The notes under the pieces were generated by a model. The model saw nothing but the letters and a program-made list of their open reading frames with translations, had not been told where the DNA came from and did not search any database. The position numbers were made by a program, and so were the translations under genes. Below are positions 9,660 through 17,103 of a stretch of 64,000 nucleotides of DNA, one piece after another. The DNA comes from Acidobacteriaceae bacterium. GTDB taxonomy: Bacteria; Acidobacteriota; Terriglobia; Terriglobales; Acidobacteriaceae. The stretch is from NCBI GenBank assembly GCA_003139095.1, contig PLHW01000029.1, forward strand, positions 1 to 64,000. Direction: 5' to 3'. Position 1 is the first letter of the stretch; each line of letters begins with the position of its first letter.

Positions 9660-10250
9660 TTATTTGAACTCGAGAACTTCTTTCTCTTTTCCTTTGCTCA
9701 TCTCTTCCATCTTTTTGATTTCGTCGTCGGTGAGCTTCTGGATTTCTTCGAGCGCGCGCTTCTCGTCGTCCTCGGTAATTTTCTTGTCCTTCATGGCTTT
9801 CTTGATGGCGTCATTGCCGTCGCGGCGGATGTTGCGGATGGCGGTGCGGTGCTCTTCGAGAATCCTGTGCAGGTGCTTGACCATTTCTTTGCGGCGCTCT
9901 TCGGTGAGCGCGGGCACGGGCACGCGGATGAGCTTGCCGTCGTTCATCGGATTCAGGCCGAGGTCGCCGCTGCGAATGGCTTTTTCAATCGCGCCCAGCT
10001 GCGACGGATCGAAGGGCTGCACGGTGATCATCTGGGGCTCGGGCGCGTGCACGGTGGCGATCTGGTTGAGCGGCATCTGCGATCCGTAGTAGTCGACGGA
10101 AATGGTGTCGAGCATGTGGACATTGGCGCGGCCAGTGCGCGTGGCGGCCATTTCGCGGCGGAAATCCTCGACCGCTTTTTCCATCCGTGTTTTGAGCTGT
10201 ACGTACGTTTCTTTGAGGGCAGGATTCGCCGCCATTGAGGCTTGTGCCAT
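9660..10250 (-). CDS. frr: Ribosome recycling factor
   Basis: The 196-residue product is ribosome recycling factor, which with EF-G splits post-termination ribosomes. The hallmark segment [20 protein letters not shown] is present (about residues 38-57), as are the later patterns [13 protein letters not shown] and [16 protein letters not shown]. It is about ten residues longer than E. coli RRF (185), through a short N-terminal extension and a [11 protein letters not shown] tail. GGAGCC stands before the ATG; a second ATG five codons in is an alternative. pyrH normally precedes frr directly, but here an AAA ATPase gene lies between them. Confidence 0.96.
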   Translation of the reverse strand: MAQASMAANPALKETYVQLKTRMEKAVEDFRREMAATRTGRANVHMLDTISVDYYGSQMPLNQIATVHAPEPQMITVQPFDPSQLGAIEKAIRSGDLGLNPMNDGKLIRVPVPALTEERRKEMVKHLHRILEEHRTAIRNIRRDGNDAIKKAMKDKKITEDDEKRALEEIQKLTDDEIKKMEEMSKGKEKEVLEFK

Positions 10251-10330
10251 AGTGCGAGGCTCCGAAGAATACAGGATTAAAACGCTCGATTATAAACCTT
10301 GTGTTCCCTCGAACAGGTGCGTTCAGGACT

Positions 10331-11521
10331 TCAAGTCTCCCATTCGTTTCCGGGCATGATTCGAATCATGAATTCATCGAACAGGGGGACAGTGAATGCT
10401 GTGTCTCCATGATTGGGACTCCAGATCATTCCCTTCACGATAAGTGCGCTTCGAACTGGTCCCAGCGAACTCACCGATCTTCTCAGCCTCTCCGCAATAT
10501 CGCCGGACCGGTGTGGGCCAGAGCCAATATCTGACATGGCCCGGAGGTAAGTCTTCTCAGTGGGCGTCAACCGATCGAAGCGAACTCTGAAGAAGCTCTC
10601 GTCGAGCGCCGCGATGGCAGCAACCGATGCAGCCTCGACATCCGCCTCCGTGATCGGACTGCGGTCTGCCGTATCCCAGGCATGTTTTCCCCATTCTTGC
10701 AAGAAATAAGGATAGCCTTTTGTCTTGGCAATGATCGCAGTTACAGCTTCACGAGCATAGTCCACCCCTTCATCACGTGCCGGCTTGACAATGGCGCGCT
10801 CCGCTTCCGTATCGTTCAACGCTCCGATCATAGGAAAGTCGAAGAGTCGCTCCGCATAAGATTTTGCCTTGCCCGCCATGCCTCGCAATTGCGGGAGACC
10901 CGCGCCCACCACCGTTATCGGGAGCGCATTTTGAGCGCAGCGGTGAAGAGCGGAGATGAGGGCCGCCAGCTGCTCTTCCTTGACGTATTGCAGCTCGTCA
11001 ATAAAGACGACAACCGCGGTTTGACCGGCTGCGGCCGCCATTGCAACCTGTTCCAGCAGCGATCCAAGATCCAGTTCCAAGTCACCATTGTCCGCGAGCC
11101 CCGCTTCGGGTTCGTAATCGAGACCAACCTCGATGTCTTTGTACCGGAGTTTGAGCCCTCTGGCAAATCCCGCCAAAGCCCGTAGCGCCCGCTTGGCGGT
11201 TTCAATCGCAGCGTGTTCACGACTCAACCGTAGGAGAACCTGTCGTAACTGGGGTGCAAGGAGGGCGGGCAACGACTTGTTCTCCGGCGCCTCCATCCGC
11301 ACGGTATAGATACCGGAGGCCTCGGCGTCTCGGCGAATCTGCTCCAGAAGAACCGTCTTGCCGACTCCGCGCAGCCCCACGAGAAGCACGCTCTTGGCGG
11401 GTCTGCCCTGGCGAATCCGAGCAATCGCGATTCGAAGCTGCTCCCGGAGAGCATCTCTACCCGCTAATTCTGGCGGAGTCGATCCGGCACCCGGAGAGTA
11501 GGGATTAGTGATCGAATCCAT
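10331..11521 (-). CDS. AAA-type ATPase with likely C-terminal winged helix, inserted between pyrH and frr
   Basis: A 396-residue STAND/MNS-like ATPase of unknown role. Walker A is GLRGVGKT (about 49-56) and Walker B is VVVFIDELQ (about 170-178). A sensor-like VVGAGLPQL follows near 205. The C-terminal third (from about 310, with LTPTEKTYLRAMSDI and a later region reading SALIVKGMIW) looks like a winged-helix domain, so DNA binding is plausible. Standalone relatives occur in many bacteria and archaea without an assigned function. It interrupts the pyrH-frr pair and is preceded by an AT-rich promoter with an inverted repeat, both suggesting later insertion and separate regulation. It could be a stress or defence ATPase, but nothing in the sequence proves that. 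Confidence 0.8.
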   Translation of the reverse strand: MDSITNPYSPGAGSTPPELAGRDALREQLRIAIARIRQGRPAKSVLLVGLRGVGKTVLLEQIRRDAEASGIYTVRMEAPENKSLPALLAPQLRQVLLRLSREHAAIETAKRALRALAGFARGLKLRYKDIEVGLDYEPEAGLADNGDLELDLGSLLEQVAMAAAAGQTAVVVFIDELQYVKEEQLAALISALHRCAQNALPITVVGAGLPQLRGMAGKAKSYAERLFDFPMIGALNDTEAERAIVKPARDEGVDYAREAVTAIIAKTKGYPYFLQEWGKHAWDTADRSPITEADVEAASVAAIAALDESFFRVRFDRLTPTEKTYLRAMSDIGSGPHRSGDIAERLRRSVSSLGPVRSALIVKGMIWSPNHGDTAFTVPLFDEFMIRIMPGNEWET

Positions 11522-11602
11522 GGCTTTATATCTAAATTAGTGAAGTTATCAACAATTGATAATATCTGTAATTAAGATACAAATCAACCAGTCGTAGTCG
11601 AA
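11522..11602 (-). promoter_or_regulatory. AT-rich promoter region with inverted repeat before the AAA ATPase gene
   Basis: This 81-bp spacer is far more AT-rich than its surroundings. At 11546-11562 it contains a perfect inverted repeat, TTATCAA-CAA-TTGATAA, about 25 bp before the ATPase start. That position fits an operator overlapping a promoter. Flanking TATATCTAAAT and TAATTAAGATA add further near-symmetry. No terminator for pyrH is visible here. Confidence 0.55.
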
Positions 11603-12319
11603 TCAGGCGCTGACCAGCGAGCCGATTTTTTCTCCGAGAATTACTTTGCGTAGGTTGCCGTGCTCGTTGAGGTTGAAGACGATGATGGGAAGATTGTTGT
11701 CTTTGCAGAGGGAGATGGCGGTGGAGTCCATCACCTTGAGGCCCTGCTTGAGAACGTCCATGTAGGTGATGTGGGAAAATTTCTTGGCGTCTTTCACCTT
11801 CATGGGATCGGCGTCGTAGATGCCGTCGACCTTGGTGCCTTTGAGGATGGCGTCGGCCTTGATCTCCATGGCGCGGAGCGAGGCGGCGGTGTCAGTGGAG
11901 AAGTAAGGATTGCCGGTGCCGCCAGCGAAAATGACCACGCGGCGTTTTTCGAGATGGCGAATGGCGCGGCGGCGGATGAACGGTTCGGCGACCTGGTTCA
12001 TCTCAATGGCCGACTGTACGCGGGTGAAGACCCGCTGCTTTTCGAGGGCGTCCTGGAGGGCGAGGGCGTTGATGACGGTGGCCAGCATGCCCATGTGGTC
12101 GGCGGAGACGCGATCCATGTCCTTGGCCTGATCGGCGACGCCGCGAAAAAAATTTCCGCCGCCGACCACGATGGCAATTTGCAGGCCGAGGTTATGCACG
12201 TCGGCAATTTCGCCCGCGATGGAGTGAATGTGGGCGGTGTCAACGCCGAAGCCCTGGTCGGCGGCGAGAGCCTCGCCCGAAAGTTTGAGAAGAATGCGCT
12301 TGAAGATGGGAGTAGACAT
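11603..12319 (-). CDS. pyrH: UMP kinase
   Basis: The 238-residue protein is bacterial UMP kinase, converting UMP to UDP with ATP in the pyrimidine nucleotide pathway; it belongs to the amino acid kinase fold. Seen motifs are [12 protein letters not shown] at the start, [10 protein letters not shown] (about 52-61), the acidic [14 protein letters not shown] (about 71-84), [17 protein letters not shown] (about 131-147) and VDGIYDADP. Length matches the family (about 240). It sits downstream of tsf with a 139-bp spacer that contains both the tsf terminator and a word-repeat array, so it may have its own promoter. Confidence 0.97.
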   Translation of the reverse strand: MSTPIFKRILLKLSGEALAADQGFGVDTAHIHSIAGEIADVHNLGLQIAIVVGGGNFFRGVADQAKDMDRVSADHMGMLATVINALALQDALEKQRVFTRVQSAIEMNQVAEPFIRRRAIRHLEKRRVVIFAGGTGNPYFSTDTAASLRAMEIKADAILKGTKVDGIYDADPMKVKDAKKFSHITYMDVLKQGLKVMDSTAISLCKDNNLPIIVFNLNEHGNLRKVILGEKIGSLVSA

Positions 12320-12330
12320 GGGGCCTCAGG

Positions 12331-12424
12331 GTTCAAGGTTTCAAAGTTTCAAAGCGTCAAGGTTTCAAAGTAAACCGGTTTCAAATCTTTTTCCAACTTC
12401 TTGAAGCCTTGGTCACTTTGAACC
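12331..12424. repeat. Word-repeat array in the pyrH-tsf spacer
   Basis: The 13-mer CAAGGTTTCAAAG occurs twice (12334-12346 and 12358-12370) with a GTTTCAAAG variant between. An opposite-orientation version (TTGAAGCCTTGG, then CTTTGAA) follows at 12401-12422, so the spacer can fold back on itself. The same 13-mer recurs at 14452-14464 in another spacer of this cluster. Confidence 0.8.
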
Positions 12425-12426
12425 GC

Positions 12427-12453
12427 AAACTAAAAGGGGCGCCGCAGCGCCCC
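12427..12453 (-). terminator. Rho-independent terminator after tsf
   Basis: A perfect 7-bp GC stem (12436-12442 with 12447-12453, loop CGCA) sits six bases beyond the tsf stop. On the minus strand it is followed by TTTTAGTTTG. This is a good intrinsic terminator and would reduce read-through into pyrH. Confidence 0.8.
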
Positions 12454-12458
12454 CTGAT

Positions 12459-13133
12459 TTATTTGGCAGCCGGAGCCGCCTCGCCCTCGTCGGGCTTGCT
12501 GCCGGTGGATGCCACGGTCGCGGTCGCGTCGCCGACTTTGAAGCGGGCGAAGCGGCGCACTGCGATGTTCTCTCCCAGCTTGCCGACCTTGGCGGCGATC
12601 AGTTGCGAGATGTTGATGGTCTGGTCTTTGATGAAGGGCTGCTCGAGCAGGCACACTTCCTCGTAGAACTTTTCCATCTTGCCGGTGACGATTTTTTCGA
12701 CCACCTGCGGCGGTTTGCCGGTGGCTGCGGCCTGCGCGCGATAGATGTCCTTTTCGCGCTCGAAGGCCTCGGGCGTTACGTCTTCCTTGCGCACGAACTT
12801 CGGATCGCTGGCCGCAATGTGCATGGCGATGTCGTGGGTCAACTCTTTGAAGTCGTCGGTGCGGGCGACAAAGTCGCTCTCGCAATTGACCTCGACCAGC
12901 ACGCCGATCTTGCCGCCGGCATGAATGTAGTGGGCAACCGAGCCTTCGCTGGTGACGCGCGCCGCCTTCTGCTGCGCCACGGCCGTGCCGCGCTTGCGCA
13001 GAATGACGATGGCCTTTTCAATGTCGCCATTGGATTCGGTCAGCGCCTTTTTGCAGTCCATCATGGGCGCGCCGGTTTTTTCGCGGAGATCTTTCACTTG
13101 TCCTGCTGAAATGTTTGCCATACTCGTACTCAT
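12459..13133 (-). CDS. tsf: Translation elongation factor Ts
   Basis: The 224-residue protein is EF-Ts, the nucleotide exchange factor of EF-Tu. The conserved N-terminal block reads VKDLREKTGAPMMDCKKAL, and VLVEVNCESDFVARTDDF (about 80-97) is the family signature that contacts EF-Tu. It is of the short EF-Ts type, clearly smaller than E. coli (283). I choose the ATG at 13133, preceded by GAGG at six bases. The open frame goes 17 codons further, into spacer repeats, and an ATG at 13121 is also possible. It lies between rpsB and pyrH as in most bacteria. The C-terminal tail (from about 205) is Glu/Ala/Pro-rich. Confidence 0.96.
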   Translation of the reverse strand: MSTSMANISAGQVKDLREKTGAPMMDCKKALTESNGDIEKAIVILRKRGTAVAQQKAARVTSEGSVAHYIHAGGKIGVLVEVNCESDFVARTDDFKELTHDIAMHIAASDPKFVRKEDVTPEAFEREKDIYRAQAAATGKPPQVVEKIVTGKMEKFYEEVCLLEQPFIKDQTINISQLIAAKVGKLGENIAVRRFARFKVGDATATVASTGSKPDEGEAAPAAK

Positions 13134-13150
13134 TAGAACCTCATCTGTCA

Positions 13151-13253
13151 AAAGTTTCAAAGTTTCAAGGTCTGAAGGTTTCAAGGAGAAGAGATCACAG
13201 GGTCAAACTTCAATGAGCACCCTGCAACCTTGAAACTTTGCAACCTTGAAACC
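13151..13253. repeat. Inverted word-repeat array in the tsf-rpsB spacer
   Basis: CAAAGTTTCAAGGT (13158-13171) is matched by its exact reverse complement at 13227-13240, giving a 14-bp inverted repeat with a 55-base loop. Further copies of the words GTTTCAAGG and CCTTGAAAC flank both arms. This is the same word family as in the pyrH-tsf and rpsB-rpsI spacers. Confidence 0.8.
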
Positions 13254-13261
13254 TGCTGTTA

Positions 13262-13296
13262 TAAAAGTCGACCCGCGCAGACCGGCCACGCGGGTC
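13262..13296 (-). terminator. Rho-independent terminator after rpsB
   Basis: A perfect 8-bp stem, GACCCGCG (13270-13277) with CGCGGGTC (13289-13296), stands about 50 bp past the rpsB stop. On the minus strand it is followed by GACTTTTATAA. The loop of 11 bases is a little long but contains GGCC and may tighten the hairpin. Confidence 0.72.
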
Positions 13297-13346
13297 AGAT
13301 CCTTCGGAATTGCTGGAGGCCATTCGCGAAGCGCCAGCAGCCGCTG

Positions 13347-14255
13347 TTATGACCGGCGCGTTTCCGCCTGGAGTTCGTCGATATCCTCTGTGATGGCCGC
13401 GGGGCGCTTGCGCGTACCCGTGCCGAGCACATCTTCCATGCTGATGTCTTCGCCCTCGGGAGCGATTGCGACCGCCTCGACCGCGACTTCGACCGGCACG
13501 CCCTCCGCCACAACTTCGGCTTGCGGTTCGGCATAGGCTGCGGCCTGGATCTCGGCCACCTGCTTATCGCCCAAGGCATTCACGCCTTCGGCGATAGACT
13601 CGGAAATCTTCGAGGTAAACAGACGGATCGCGCGCAGCGCGTCATCGTTGCCGGGAATCACATAATCGACTTCGGTCGGATCGCAGTTGGTGTCCACGAC
13701 GGCGACCACCGGAATGCCCAGCTTACGCGCTTCGCGCACGGCGATCTGCTCTTTGTTCGAGTCGATGACGAAAATCGCATCGGGCAGCCGCGACATATTC
13801 TTAATGCCGGCCAGGTTCGCCTGGAGATGCTTGCGCTCGCGCTCGAGCTTGATGACTTCTTTTTTCGGCAGAAGATCGTAGCGGCCATCGGTGGCCATCT
13901 CGTCGAGCTCTTTCAGCCGCTTCACGGATTTTTGCACGGTGACCCAGTTGGTCAAAAGGCCGCCCAGCCAGCGCTGGTTCACATAAAACATGCCGCAGCG
14001 CCCCGCCTCTTCGGCAATGGCGTCCTGCGCCTGGCGCTTGGTGCCCACAAAGAGAACCACTTTCCCTTCGGCCGCCAGATCCTGCACGAACTTCGACGCC
14101 TCTTTGAACATCTTCAGCGTCTTTTGCAGGTCGATAATGTAGATCCCATTGCGCTCGCCGAAGATGTACTCCTTCATGCGCGGGTTCCACCGCTTGGTTT
14201 GATGCCCGAAGTGCACACCCGCTTCGAGCAACTCTTTCATGGTGATGTTAGCCAA
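13347..14255 (-). CDS. rpsB: 30S ribosomal protein S2, TTG start
   Basis: The 302-residue protein is ribosomal protein S2. The start [22 protein letters not shown] is nearly invariant in the family, and [18 protein letters not shown] and AVVDTNCDP are all present. The first codon is TTG; AAGGAGG (14260-14266 on the plus strand) is a complete Shine-Dalgarno sequence four bases before it, while the next ATG, five codons in, is too far away. The protein is about 60 residues longer than E. coli S2 because of an Ala/Val/Glu-rich tail from about residue 235. tsf follows, the conserved order. Both neighbouring spacers carry word-repeat arrays. Confidence 0.97.
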   Translation of the reverse strand: MANITMKELLEAGVHFGHQTKRWNPRMKEYIFGERNGIYIIDLQKTLKMFKEASKFVQDLAAEGKVVLFVGTKRQAQDAIAEEAGRCGMFYVNQRWLGGLLTNWVTVQKSVKRLKELDEMATDGRYDLLPKKEVIKLERERKHLQANLAGIKNMSRLPDAIFVIDSNKEQIAVREARKLGIPVVAVVDTNCDPTEVDYVIPGNDDALRAIRLFTSKISESIAEGVNALGDKQVAEIQAAAYAEPQAEVVAEGVPVEVAVEAVAIAPEGEDISMEDVLGTGTRKRPAAITEDIDELQAETRRS

Positions 14256-14289
14256 TTAACCTCCTTATTTGGTCTGCATCCGGCGAATT

Positions 14290-14358
14290 GGTTGCCAGTT
14301 GCCGGTTGTCAGTTGCCAGTAAACCGCCTGGACACTGGCTACTGGCGACCGGCAACTG
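14290..14358. repeat. CAGTTGCC-type inverted word array in the rpsB-rpsI spacer
   Basis: The words GGTTGCC, CAGTTGCC, GGTTGTC and CAGTTGCCAGT run head to tail at 14290-14320. They are answered by ACTGGCTACTGGCGACCGGCAACTG-type complements at 14333-14357. The two halves can pair with a loop of about a dozen bases. The words differ from the GTTTCAAGG family beside it, so two unrelated word families share one spacer. Confidence 0.75.
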
Positions 14359-14431
14359 CTCTTCCGGATTGCCATTCCCGTCCCACCCATCTCGGGGGAG
14401 GTGGGGGGATGAATTGAACACCTAAATCAAA

Positions 14432-14524
14432 GTTTCAAGGTTTCAGAGTTTCAAGGTTTCAAAGACTCAAGGCGCTGCTCAGACAACGTTGAAACCTTGA
14501 AACCTGCGACACTCTGAAACCTGC
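14432..14524. repeat. GTTTCAAGG inverted word array before rpsI end
   Basis: GTTTCAAGGTTTC starts at 14432 and again at 14448 (period 16). The exact reverse complement of GTTTCAAGGTTTCA lies at 14490-14503, and CTCTGAAACCTGCG extends the second arm. The array ends at the rpsI stop codon, so in the mRNA it forms the immediate 3' flank of rpsI and could act as terminator, attenuator or stability hairpin. Confidence 0.8.
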
Positions 14525-14527
14525 GCT

Positions 14528-14923
14528 TTACCGCTTACTGAACTGGAAGCGCTTTCTTGCGCCCTTCTGTCCGTACTTTTTGCGCTCTTTGGCGCGCGGA
14601 TCGCGGGTGACCATGCCTTCGGCCTTCAGCTTTTTGCGCAATTCCACGTTAAAAAGCATGAGCGCGCGCGTGATGCCAAGGCGCACGGCCTCGGCTTGTC
14701 CCGCCACTCCGCCGCCGTTGACGCGGGCGAGCACGTTGAAACTGGCGCCCGTCTCTGTCGAAGCCAGAGCCTGCTTGGCACTTACGCGCTGCGAAGGGGT
14801 TACAAAGTATTCTTCGAACGCTTTGCCGTTGACCTTGAATTCACCGCTGCCCGGACGCAGAAAAACGCGCGCAATCGCCGCCTTCCGCCGCCCCGTTCCG
14901 TAGTATTGAACCGTCTCTGCCAT
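14528..14923 (-). CDS. rpsI: 30S ribosomal protein S9
   Basis: The 131-residue product is ribosomal protein S9. It shows [19 protein letters not shown] near the start, the conserved [15 protein letters not shown] (about 69-83) and the basic tail ending [12 protein letters not shown], whose last residues contact P-site tRNA in the family. Length agrees with E. coli S9 (130). It is the second gene after rplM, as in nearly all bacteria. The ribosome-binding site is weak (GAAGC), so translation may be coupled to rplM mRNA structure. Confidence 0.97.
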   Translation of the reverse strand: MAETVQYYGTGRRKAAIARVFLRPGSGEFKVNGKAFEEYFVTPSQRVSAKQALASTETGASFNVLARVNGGGVAGQAEAVRLGITRALMLFNVELRKKLKAEGMVTRDPRAKERKKYGQKGARKRFQFSKR

Positions 14924-14928
14924 GTTTA

Positions 14929-15070
14929 GCTTCGGGCCTCGAGCTTCGAGTTCCGAGCGATCGTCGCACGGAAGGCTGAAGCGTCTGGCCTGATAACCTT
15001 TCTGAGAAATCTTAAACTCTTTTTGCTCGCAGCTCGCAGCTCTCGACTCGTAGCTCGCGGCTCGCAGCTT
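14929..15070. repeat. GAGCTTCGAG/CTCGCAGCTCG word array in the rpsI-rplM spacer
   Basis: AGCTTCGGGCCTCGAGCTTCGAG with TTCCGAG lies at 14929-14957. CTCGCAGCTCGCAGCTC, TAGCTCGCGG and CTCGCAGCTT fill 15025-15070, with roughly 70 ordinary bases between. The two blocks are loosely complementary. This third word family keeps the pattern that every spacer of the cluster carries its own repeated vocabulary. Confidence 0.7.
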
Positions 15071-15074
15071 CTTC

Positions 15075-15506
15075 CTACGCGAACACTTTCACTTCCGGTT
15101 TCTGCGCCGCGTGCGGATGCTTGTCGCCCTTGTATACCTTGAGCTTGGTGAACATCTGCTTGCCGAGTTTGTTCTTCGGCAGCATGCGCGAAACGGCCAG
15201 TTCAATCACCAGCTCCGGCTTGCGCACCAGGCGCTTCTTGACCGCCTCGGAGCGCAGTCCGCCGGGATAGCCGGTGTAATGGTGATAGGTCTTCTGCTCG
15301 ACCTTCATGCCGGTCATCTTGACCTGCTCGGCGTTGATCACAACGACGTGATCGCCGGTGTCGATGAACGGCGTATATTGCGGATTTTCTTTGCCCATCA
15401 GAATGCGGGCCACGCGCGAGGCGAGCCGGCCGAGCGACTGCCCGGTGGCATCCACCACAAACCACTTTCGCGCAATTTCCCCTTCTTTCGGGAAATAGGT
15501 TGACAT
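15075..15506 (-). CDS. rplM: 50S ribosomal protein L13
   Basis: The 143-residue protein is ribosomal protein L13, an early 50S assembly protein. Visible family segments are [44 protein letters not shown] and the end region [19 protein letters not shown]. Length matches E. coli (142). The start is the ATG at 15506, preceded by GGGAGAG; the open frame runs far upstream through the repeat leader and should not be translated. It heads the rplM-rpsI-rpsB-tsf-pyrH-frr direction. The upstream DNA contains a tandem GATCGATCCA array, possibly part of the leader. Confidence 0.97.
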   Translation of the reverse strand: MSTYFPKEGEIARKWFVVDATGQSLGRLASRVARILMGKENPQYTPFIDTGDHVVVINAEQVKMTGMKVEQKTYHHYTGYPGGLRSEAVKKRLVRKPELVIELAVSRMLPKNKLGKQMFTKLKVYKGDKHPHAAQKPEVKVFA

Positions 15507-16069
15507 CGCAACTCTCCCAAACTGAAAGAACGAATGATGAAGACCGCTGAGTGCCCCGATCGATCCAATAAAAAGATCGATCCAATTGAAGATCAATCCA
15601 CAGAAGATCGAACCTGAAAATCTATCCCGGTAAGATCGATCTAACGACGCAATCCACGCAGAACGCGCGCAAGGTGTTCCGGGCGGGCAGCCGCAGGACT
15701 TCCAAAGGAATTTAGGATAGCCCACGGACGGACCGATTGTCAACGAACAGATTCAGACCAAAGGGGTTATTGGGGCGGCTGGCCACTTTCGGGCCTCTCC
15801 GCCGATGATACCTGCCCCGGTGACGCCCATCACCGCGCAAAGTGCGGGGGCGCGGGAACATTAAGCCGTAAGCGCAAGCCTCGCAAGGAAGGAAGGGCAG
15901 CTAAGTGCTCCCGGGTCGTTCGTCTGCCGGGTTCACACGATCTTTCTCTGGCCATGCCCACAAGGGAGCGTCCCAACTTCCGACGGGCGGGCCAACCTCG
16001 AGGCCGGTCCGCGGCGCCTCGCGAAATCTTGCCAGGCCGTCCGCCTCCGGCTGCCGAAGGAGGTTTGTT
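15507..16069. other. Divergent intergenic region between rplM and the universal stress protein gene
   Basis: These 563 bases contain no gene I can support. The left part (15558-15655) holds the tandem GATCGATCCA repeats, presumably within the rplM promoter or leader. The right part must contain the promoter of the stress-protein gene. Frames that run through it come from the long open frames of both flanking genes and lack ribosome-binding sites. Confidence 0.5.
15558..15655. repeat. Six to seven degenerate tandem GATCGATCCA repeats upstream of rplM
   Basis: GATCGATCCAAT occurs exactly at 15558 and 15575. Variants follow at 15591 (GATCAATCCA), 15606 (GATCGAACCT), 15619 (AATCTATCCC), 15634 (GATCGATCTA) and perhaps 15646 (CGCAATCCA). 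The spacing is 13-17 bases. The core GATCGATC is its own reverse complement. The array begins 52 bp upstream of the rplM start codon. Confidence 0.8.
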
Positions 16070-16978
16070 ATGCCAGGCGTTGTTGCTCCCACCCGCATCA
16101 AGCTGGACAGCATTCTGTTCGCGACCGACTTTTCGCCCTCGGCCGAGACCGCTCTGTCCTATGCCCTCAATCTGGCTCATCACTACAACGGCTCCGTGTA
16201 TTCGGTCAACGTACTGCCGCATATGCCATTCATCGAGTGCCCGCAGGTCGCCTCCGAGCAAGCGCGGTTTCTGATGGAAGAACGAATGGCTGAATTCTCG
16301 GCGTCCCCATTTCTGCGCGACATTCGCCACAAGGAATTCATCGAAGAGGGGGAGGTGGCGGAGGTGCTGTCCAGACTGGCGGCTGAACACGACATCCATT
16401 TGATCGTGCTCGGAACCGGCGGCCGCAAGGGTTTCGGAAAACTGCTGCTCGGCTCGGTCGCGGAAGAAGTGTTCCGCAAGGCCGAGTGTCCCGTGCTCAC
16501 CGTGGGGCCGCACGCCACGCGCTGGGAAATCGAGGGCCATCTGCGGCATATTCTCTATGCCACCGATTTCGGCGCGGAGTCGCTGCACGCGCTGCCCTAT
16601 GCCGTTTCTTTGGCGGAGGAAAATCACGCTCGTTTGACGATGCTGCACGTTGCCCTGATGCCTGACGTGCCGATGACGGAGATAGAGGCGGGAGCGATGA
16701 GAGTGTACGATCGCGATGAAATATCGGCCGAAAGGTTAAGGCATCTGCGTAGTTTGATTCCCGAAGCCAACCAGCTTAGGCAAGAGCCTGAGTATCTGGT
16801 GGAATTCGGATCGCCGGTTGGCACGATACTGAAGGCGGCTGCGACCGCGGACCTTATTGTGCTGGGCGTAAAACGGCCAACCGTTCTAACAAAACATTTG
16901 GGCGCGGGCGTCGCCTATAAAGTGGCCTGTGACGCGCCTTGCCCGGTGCTTTCGGTGAGCGCGCGATGCCGCGATTAG
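16070..16978 (+). CDS. Tandem-domain universal stress protein
   Basis: The 302-residue cytoplasmic protein holds two UspA domains (about 8-148 and 153-300). Each opens with the typical strand phrase (ILFATDFSPSAE and ILYATDFGAESL). The first domain ends with the ATP-binding glycine pattern GGRKGFGKLLLGS, which fits G-2x-G-9x-G-S. The second has KRPTVLTKHLGAGVAY instead, so only the first half is likely to bind ATP in the classical way. GAAGGAGG stands seven bases before the ATG at 16070 and fixes the start. Tandem Usp proteins respond to starvation or redox stress; which signal applies here cannot be read. DUF202 and DUF302 genes nearby make a stress-related neighbourhood plausible. Confidence 0.9.
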   Translation: MPGVVAPTRIKLDSILFATDFSPSAETALSYALNLAHHYNGSVYSVNVLPHMPFIECPQVASEQARFLMEERMAEFSASPFLRDIRHKEFIEEGEVAEVLSRLAAEHDIHLIVLGTGGRKGFGKLLLGSVAEEVFRKAECPVLTVGPHATRWEIEGHLRHILYATDFGAESLHALPYAVSLAEENHARLTMLHVALMPDVPMTEIEAGAMRVYDRDEISAERLRHLRSLIPEANQLRQEPEYLVEFGSPVGTILKAAATADLIVLGVKRPTVLTKHLGAGVAYKVACDAPCPVLSVSARCRD

Positions 16979-17055
16979 CGCGAGGCGAGGCACTGGACGC
17001 CTGGAACGACGCGATTAGAAGGGCGGAGAAAGCGTTAGATAGCGCGGACTATGCA

Positions 17056-17103
17056 AATCGTTCGACTATCCAATCGCTCGGCTAACCAGTCGCCCGGCTA
17101 ACC
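17056..17103. repeat. Three 16-bp tandem repeats running over the rpiA stop codon
   Basis: The units are AATCGTTCGACTATCC (17056-17071), AATCGCTCGGCTAACC (17072-17087) and AGTCGCCCGGCTAACC (17088-17103). The last two differ at two positions. The third unit includes the rpiA stop codon (17098-17100), so the array has eaten into the end of the coding sequence or grown out of it. Confidence 0.85.

Noticed and set aside
10331-11521. The AAA ATPase as part of a multi-gene defence system
   Set aside because: No nuclease, toxin or other effector gene is next to it; neighbours are housekeeping genes, so no system can be claimed.
12320-15650. Possible CRISPR arrays from repeated words in the ribosomal spacers
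   Set aside because: Units are short, irregular, partly inverted and not separated by unique spacers of constant length; no cas genes are present.
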